Part shown: positions 62,046-64,000 of the stretch, in pieces
Position numbering within the stretch: position 1 is the stretch's first letter
Layout of the letters: the number at the start of each line of letters is the position of its first letter
NCBI GenBank assembly: GCA_040401995.1
Contig: JBBANM010000028.1
Coordinates: forward strand, 7,660-71,659
Length of the DNA: 64,000 nucleotides
Direction: 5' to 3'
Origin: Haliscomenobacter sp040401995
GTDB lineage: Bacteria > Bacteroidota > Bacteroidia > Chitinophagales > Saprospiraceae
The notes under the pieces: generated by a model
What the model saw: the letters and a program-made list of their open reading frames with translations, nothing else
Told to the model about the DNA's origin: nothing
The model's database searches: none
Translations under genes and position numbers: made by a program

Positions 62046-63149
62046 TCAATTGCTCACCATCGGTACTCTAACGACTTTTACTTCAAAATTTGCCGCCACT
62101 GGCACTTCTTTTTGTTCGTAATATTCTTCTTGGCGGTAAGTTTTTACCAAAGCAACCGCTATGACCCGAAGGTGTACATCCACTTCGTCGATGTAGTTGT
62201 CGTTGGCAAATTCAAAAACTATGCTGCCCTGCGTGTATACGGTTTGTCGGGCAAAAGCAGCAGTACCATCCCCTTGATCAAGGAGTTTTTCTTTAGCAAA
62301 AACCCGGTATTTGACGTTGTCCCCTGCAGTTGGGACGGTAAAATAGCTAACCCCGTCTAAGGCCAAAGACGCCAAAGCGCCATATGGCCCAGCTAAAAAG
62401 CCTACTTTTTGCACCACACTAGTAGCAGTCTTAGCCAACCCCACCAATTTATTTCCACGCTGGTACTGGCTCTCTGCTTGCTCGCCAATCCCAATCCAAT
62501 AAGCCCAGGAAATGATCTCATAGGAGCGATCGGGTTCATAGGCGTTGGCGGGTAAGTTTATCTTCACCTTACTGACGGAAGCATCGGATAGATTGGTACG
62601 AGAATGGATCCGTTCAGTTTTATCTGCCAAGCTGGAAACAACTGTATCCACTTTGGCAATCACCCTGCGGGTCTGCTTTACCAATTGTTTTTCCACCTTG
62701 GCGTTGTTATTCTGATACACGGTATCAAAACGTTCCACCCATTTTACGGCAGTGATAAAATTCCGTTGTTTATCGGTTTTGGGTATGCGCTGGATATGTA
62801 CTTTCACCAAACGGTCTTTCCTTGTACCGCTTTTAAAGCGAAACCGGTAGACGGAAGTACGGGGCACATCGATGTATTTGTCTTTTACTACTGACTGTTC
62901 GAAGTCTTTGAACTTGACATTGGTGGGGTATTCTGATACTTCGATCTCTGCAAGAATCGCGCCATTGTTTTCTGAGCAATTAAAAATGATGCGATCACCG
63001 GCTGAAAACCCGTAATAGAGTTCTTGCTCATCTTTATTATTGAACTGTAAAGTGAGATCGCAAACCTCCAATGGGGATGATTGTCCGGTCAATGAAGTCA
63101 ATGAAATGGCGCAAATAAGACCTAAAAGTCCAATTGTTTTTTTCATCAT
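62046..63149 (-). CDS. Exported protein of unknown function
   Basis: A 367-residue protein with a signal ending near SLTGQ (residue 23). Two beta-rich regions resemble each other loosely: LYYGFSAGDRIIFNCSENNG with VYRFRFKSGTRKDRLVKVHIQRIP (about 45-130), and GDNVKYRVFAKEKLL with SIVFEFANDNYIDEVDVHLRVIAV (about 270-345). They enclose a Lys/Val-rich helical stretch and a Gly/Ala helix (LAGPYGALASLALDGV). The halves recall GOLD-like sandwich domains, but I would not assign a function. ATG at 63149 (or 63146) fits the signal; the longer frame to 63260 runs into a repeat. Confidence 0.75.
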   Translation of the reverse strand: MMKKTIGLLGLICAISLTSLTGQSSPLEVCDLTLQFNNKDEQELYYGFSAGDRIIFNCSENNGAILAEIEVSEYPTNVKFKDFEQSVVKDKYIDVPRTSVYRFRFKSGTRKDRLVKVHIQRIPKTDKQRNFITAVKWVERFDTVYQNNNAKVEKQLVKQTRRVIAKVDTVVSSLADKTERIHSRTNLSDASVSKVKINLPANAYEPDRSYEIISWAYWIGIGEQAESQYQRGNKLVGLAKTATSVVQKVGFLAGPYGALASLALDGVSYFTVPTAGDNVKYRVFAKEKLLDQGDGTAAFARQTVYTQGSIVFEFANDNYIDEVDVHLRVIAVALVKTYRQEEYYEQKEVPVAANFEVKVVRVPMVSN

Positions 63150-63158
63150 GGGAATTTT

Positions 63159-63318
63159 AGAGTGTGTTTGAATTTTTAGTTCGCAAGCGTAGTGAGTCAA
63201 AATTTGTACCAACAAGGCGCGAAAAACGGAGTGTAGTACGCTACATGAGTATTTTCGCAACGAAGTTGGTGCGCATTTTGGCCATTTGCAGCGCGAAAAA
63301 AAATTCCAAATACACTCT
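63159..63318. repeat. Family-4-related element, 160 bp, with different ends
   Basis: The ends AGAGTGTGTTTGAATTTTT and CAAATACACTCT are inverted but differ from the GCTTGTTCAGG ends. The centre (GGCGCGAAAAACGGAGTGTAG then CTACATGAGTATTTTCGC) is the same as in 48633-48794, and the mid stem pairs ACCAA with TTGGT in place of CCCCA with TGGGG. Confidence 0.8.
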
Positions 63319-63374
63319 GACTGTTCAACAAGTAAAGTTATTAGAATTTAGCCCCTAAAATACCAAGATCTAGG

Positions 63375-63935
63375 CTAAAGATTGTATAAATATTTCAAAA
63401 TTAACTTGTTGATTTCATCAATCTTGAACCGATAATCATCAGCTCCTTTCGGATCAAGGGTTTTTGCTGGACTTGTCTTTACCGTTTTCACATTGCTCCC
63501 CTCTCTTGTTTCGGCAGCTAAAACATCTTTTTCACTATAGTAAAACCGGTTTTCTTGAAATCCGTTCTCTACGGGAATAAGTTCACGCATAAATACCGGT
63601 CTTCTTTGGTTCAAATAAACGAATTGATCCCCATCCGGACTTTGGCAAAATACGATTAAGGGTTCTATACCATTTGAATAAAGGATAACCTGCGTTTTGA
63701 CCTTATCCTTAAAGAAATAACTTGGTCCGATCTGTCTCAATGTATCCTTTTGATCATCAACCTCTTTAACAAAGGCCTTAATTTCATTGATACCAACCGG
63801 GCCTTCTACTGGAATGCTTGTGCCTTTTTTCTCTGTAACAGCCAATTTTGCCGCCTGCTTATCTGCTGAATCATTTTTACAAGCATGGATAGCAAACAGC
63901 GCCAAAAACAAAAATGTGTAGTTAATGTATTTCAT
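63375..63935 (-). CDS. Putative lipoprotein of unknown function
   Basis: A 186-residue protein with a lipobox in FAIHACKND (cysteine near 19). The rest is a soluble alpha/beta domain (VILYSNGIEPLIVFCQSPDGDQFVYL). A charged KTSPAKTLDPKGADDYRFKIDEINKLILKYL forms the end. No family is recognised. It is the last complete gene in the window. Confidence 0.72.
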   Translation of the reverse strand: MKYINYTFLFLALFAIHACKNDSADKQAAKLAVTEKKGTSIPVEGPVGINEIKAFVKEVDDQKDTLRQIGPSYFFKDKVKTQVILYSNGIEPLIVFCQSPDGDQFVYLNQRRPVFMRELIPVENGFQENRFYYSEKDVLAAETREGSNVKTVKTSPAKTLDPKGADDYRFKIDEINKLILKYLYNL

Positions 63936-63948
63936 GGATTATTGTTTT

Positions 63949-64000
63949 AGAGCTTGTTCAAAAAGTTGAACGGATAAAAAAAAAGGGAAAAAGTGGTCAT
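63949..64000. repeat. Start of another family-4-like element, cut by window edge
   Basis: AGAGCTTGTTCAAAAAGTTG begins here in the same orientation as the other left ends. The window ends before the partner arm can be seen. Confidence 0.5.

Noticed and set aside
63150..63260. Upstream start for the 367-aa exported protein
   Set aside because: The extra residues are translated repeat sequence and would bury the signal peptide.

Overview
The window reads as chromosome of a free-living Bacteroidota, most probably a Saprospiria member related to Haliscomenobacter or Lewinella (inference). The grounds are signal-peptide and lipoprotein styles, a TTTG / TAnnTTTG promoter, LytTR two-component genes, an internalin-like LRR-ROCO GTPase, a CHAT protease with an effector-associated domain, GH95 and GH78 glycosidases and tricorn-type proteases. 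It is a draft assembly with three 100-N placeholders (28313-28412, 29010-29109, 33855-33954). All three lie inside tandem repeats. I see no rRNA, tRNA, CRISPR array, transposase or prophage.

Layout. 1-8.4 kb: end of an AbgB-like amidohydrolase, a SNF2 helicase overlapping an unknown 603-aa partner, and an MgtA-type Mg2+ ATPase. 8.5-10.1 kb: GNAT acetyltransferase and a UPF0175/DUF3368 toxin-antitoxin pair bracketed by inverted repeats. 10.1-15.8 kb: a complete RND efflux operon. 16.3-27.4 kb: PGM1-like ATP-grasp ligase, GH95 fucosidase, LytS/LytTR pair, a cytochrome c plus copper-monooxygenase fusion and a GH78-like rhamnosidase. 27.5-31.9 kb: LRR-ROCO GTPase followed closely by a Uma2 nuclease. 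32-48.3 kb: S10 carboxypeptidase, a 75-bp palindromic tandem array, oxidoreductase, alpha/beta hydrolase, DUF4260, a possible LAS metallopeptidase, TauE/SafE exporter, M1 aminopeptidase, sortilin-like propeller, acyl-CoA synthetase and tricorn protease. 48.3-50.8 kb: a DUF234-type AAA ATPase/nuclease bracketed by 37-bp inverted elements. 50.8-64 kb: L-serine dehydratase, TPR protein, SRPBCC protein, CHAT protease, amine oxidase, acyltransferase, miaA with a thioesterase, a trypsin-like protease with a dockerin-like tail, and two unknown exported proteins.

Two themes stand out. First, the intergenic space is crowded with at least five families of short (about 100-165 bp) nested-palindrome elements. 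They have no transposase in the window, and several show paired changes in both stem arms. Second, there are parts of a possible conflict/signalling network. The ROCO protein ends, and the CHAT protease begins, with what look like the same effector-associated adaptor domain, and a Uma2 nuclease gene follows the ROCO gene. The ATPase/nuclease gene with its own inverted repeats looks like a small autonomous or self-regulated element.
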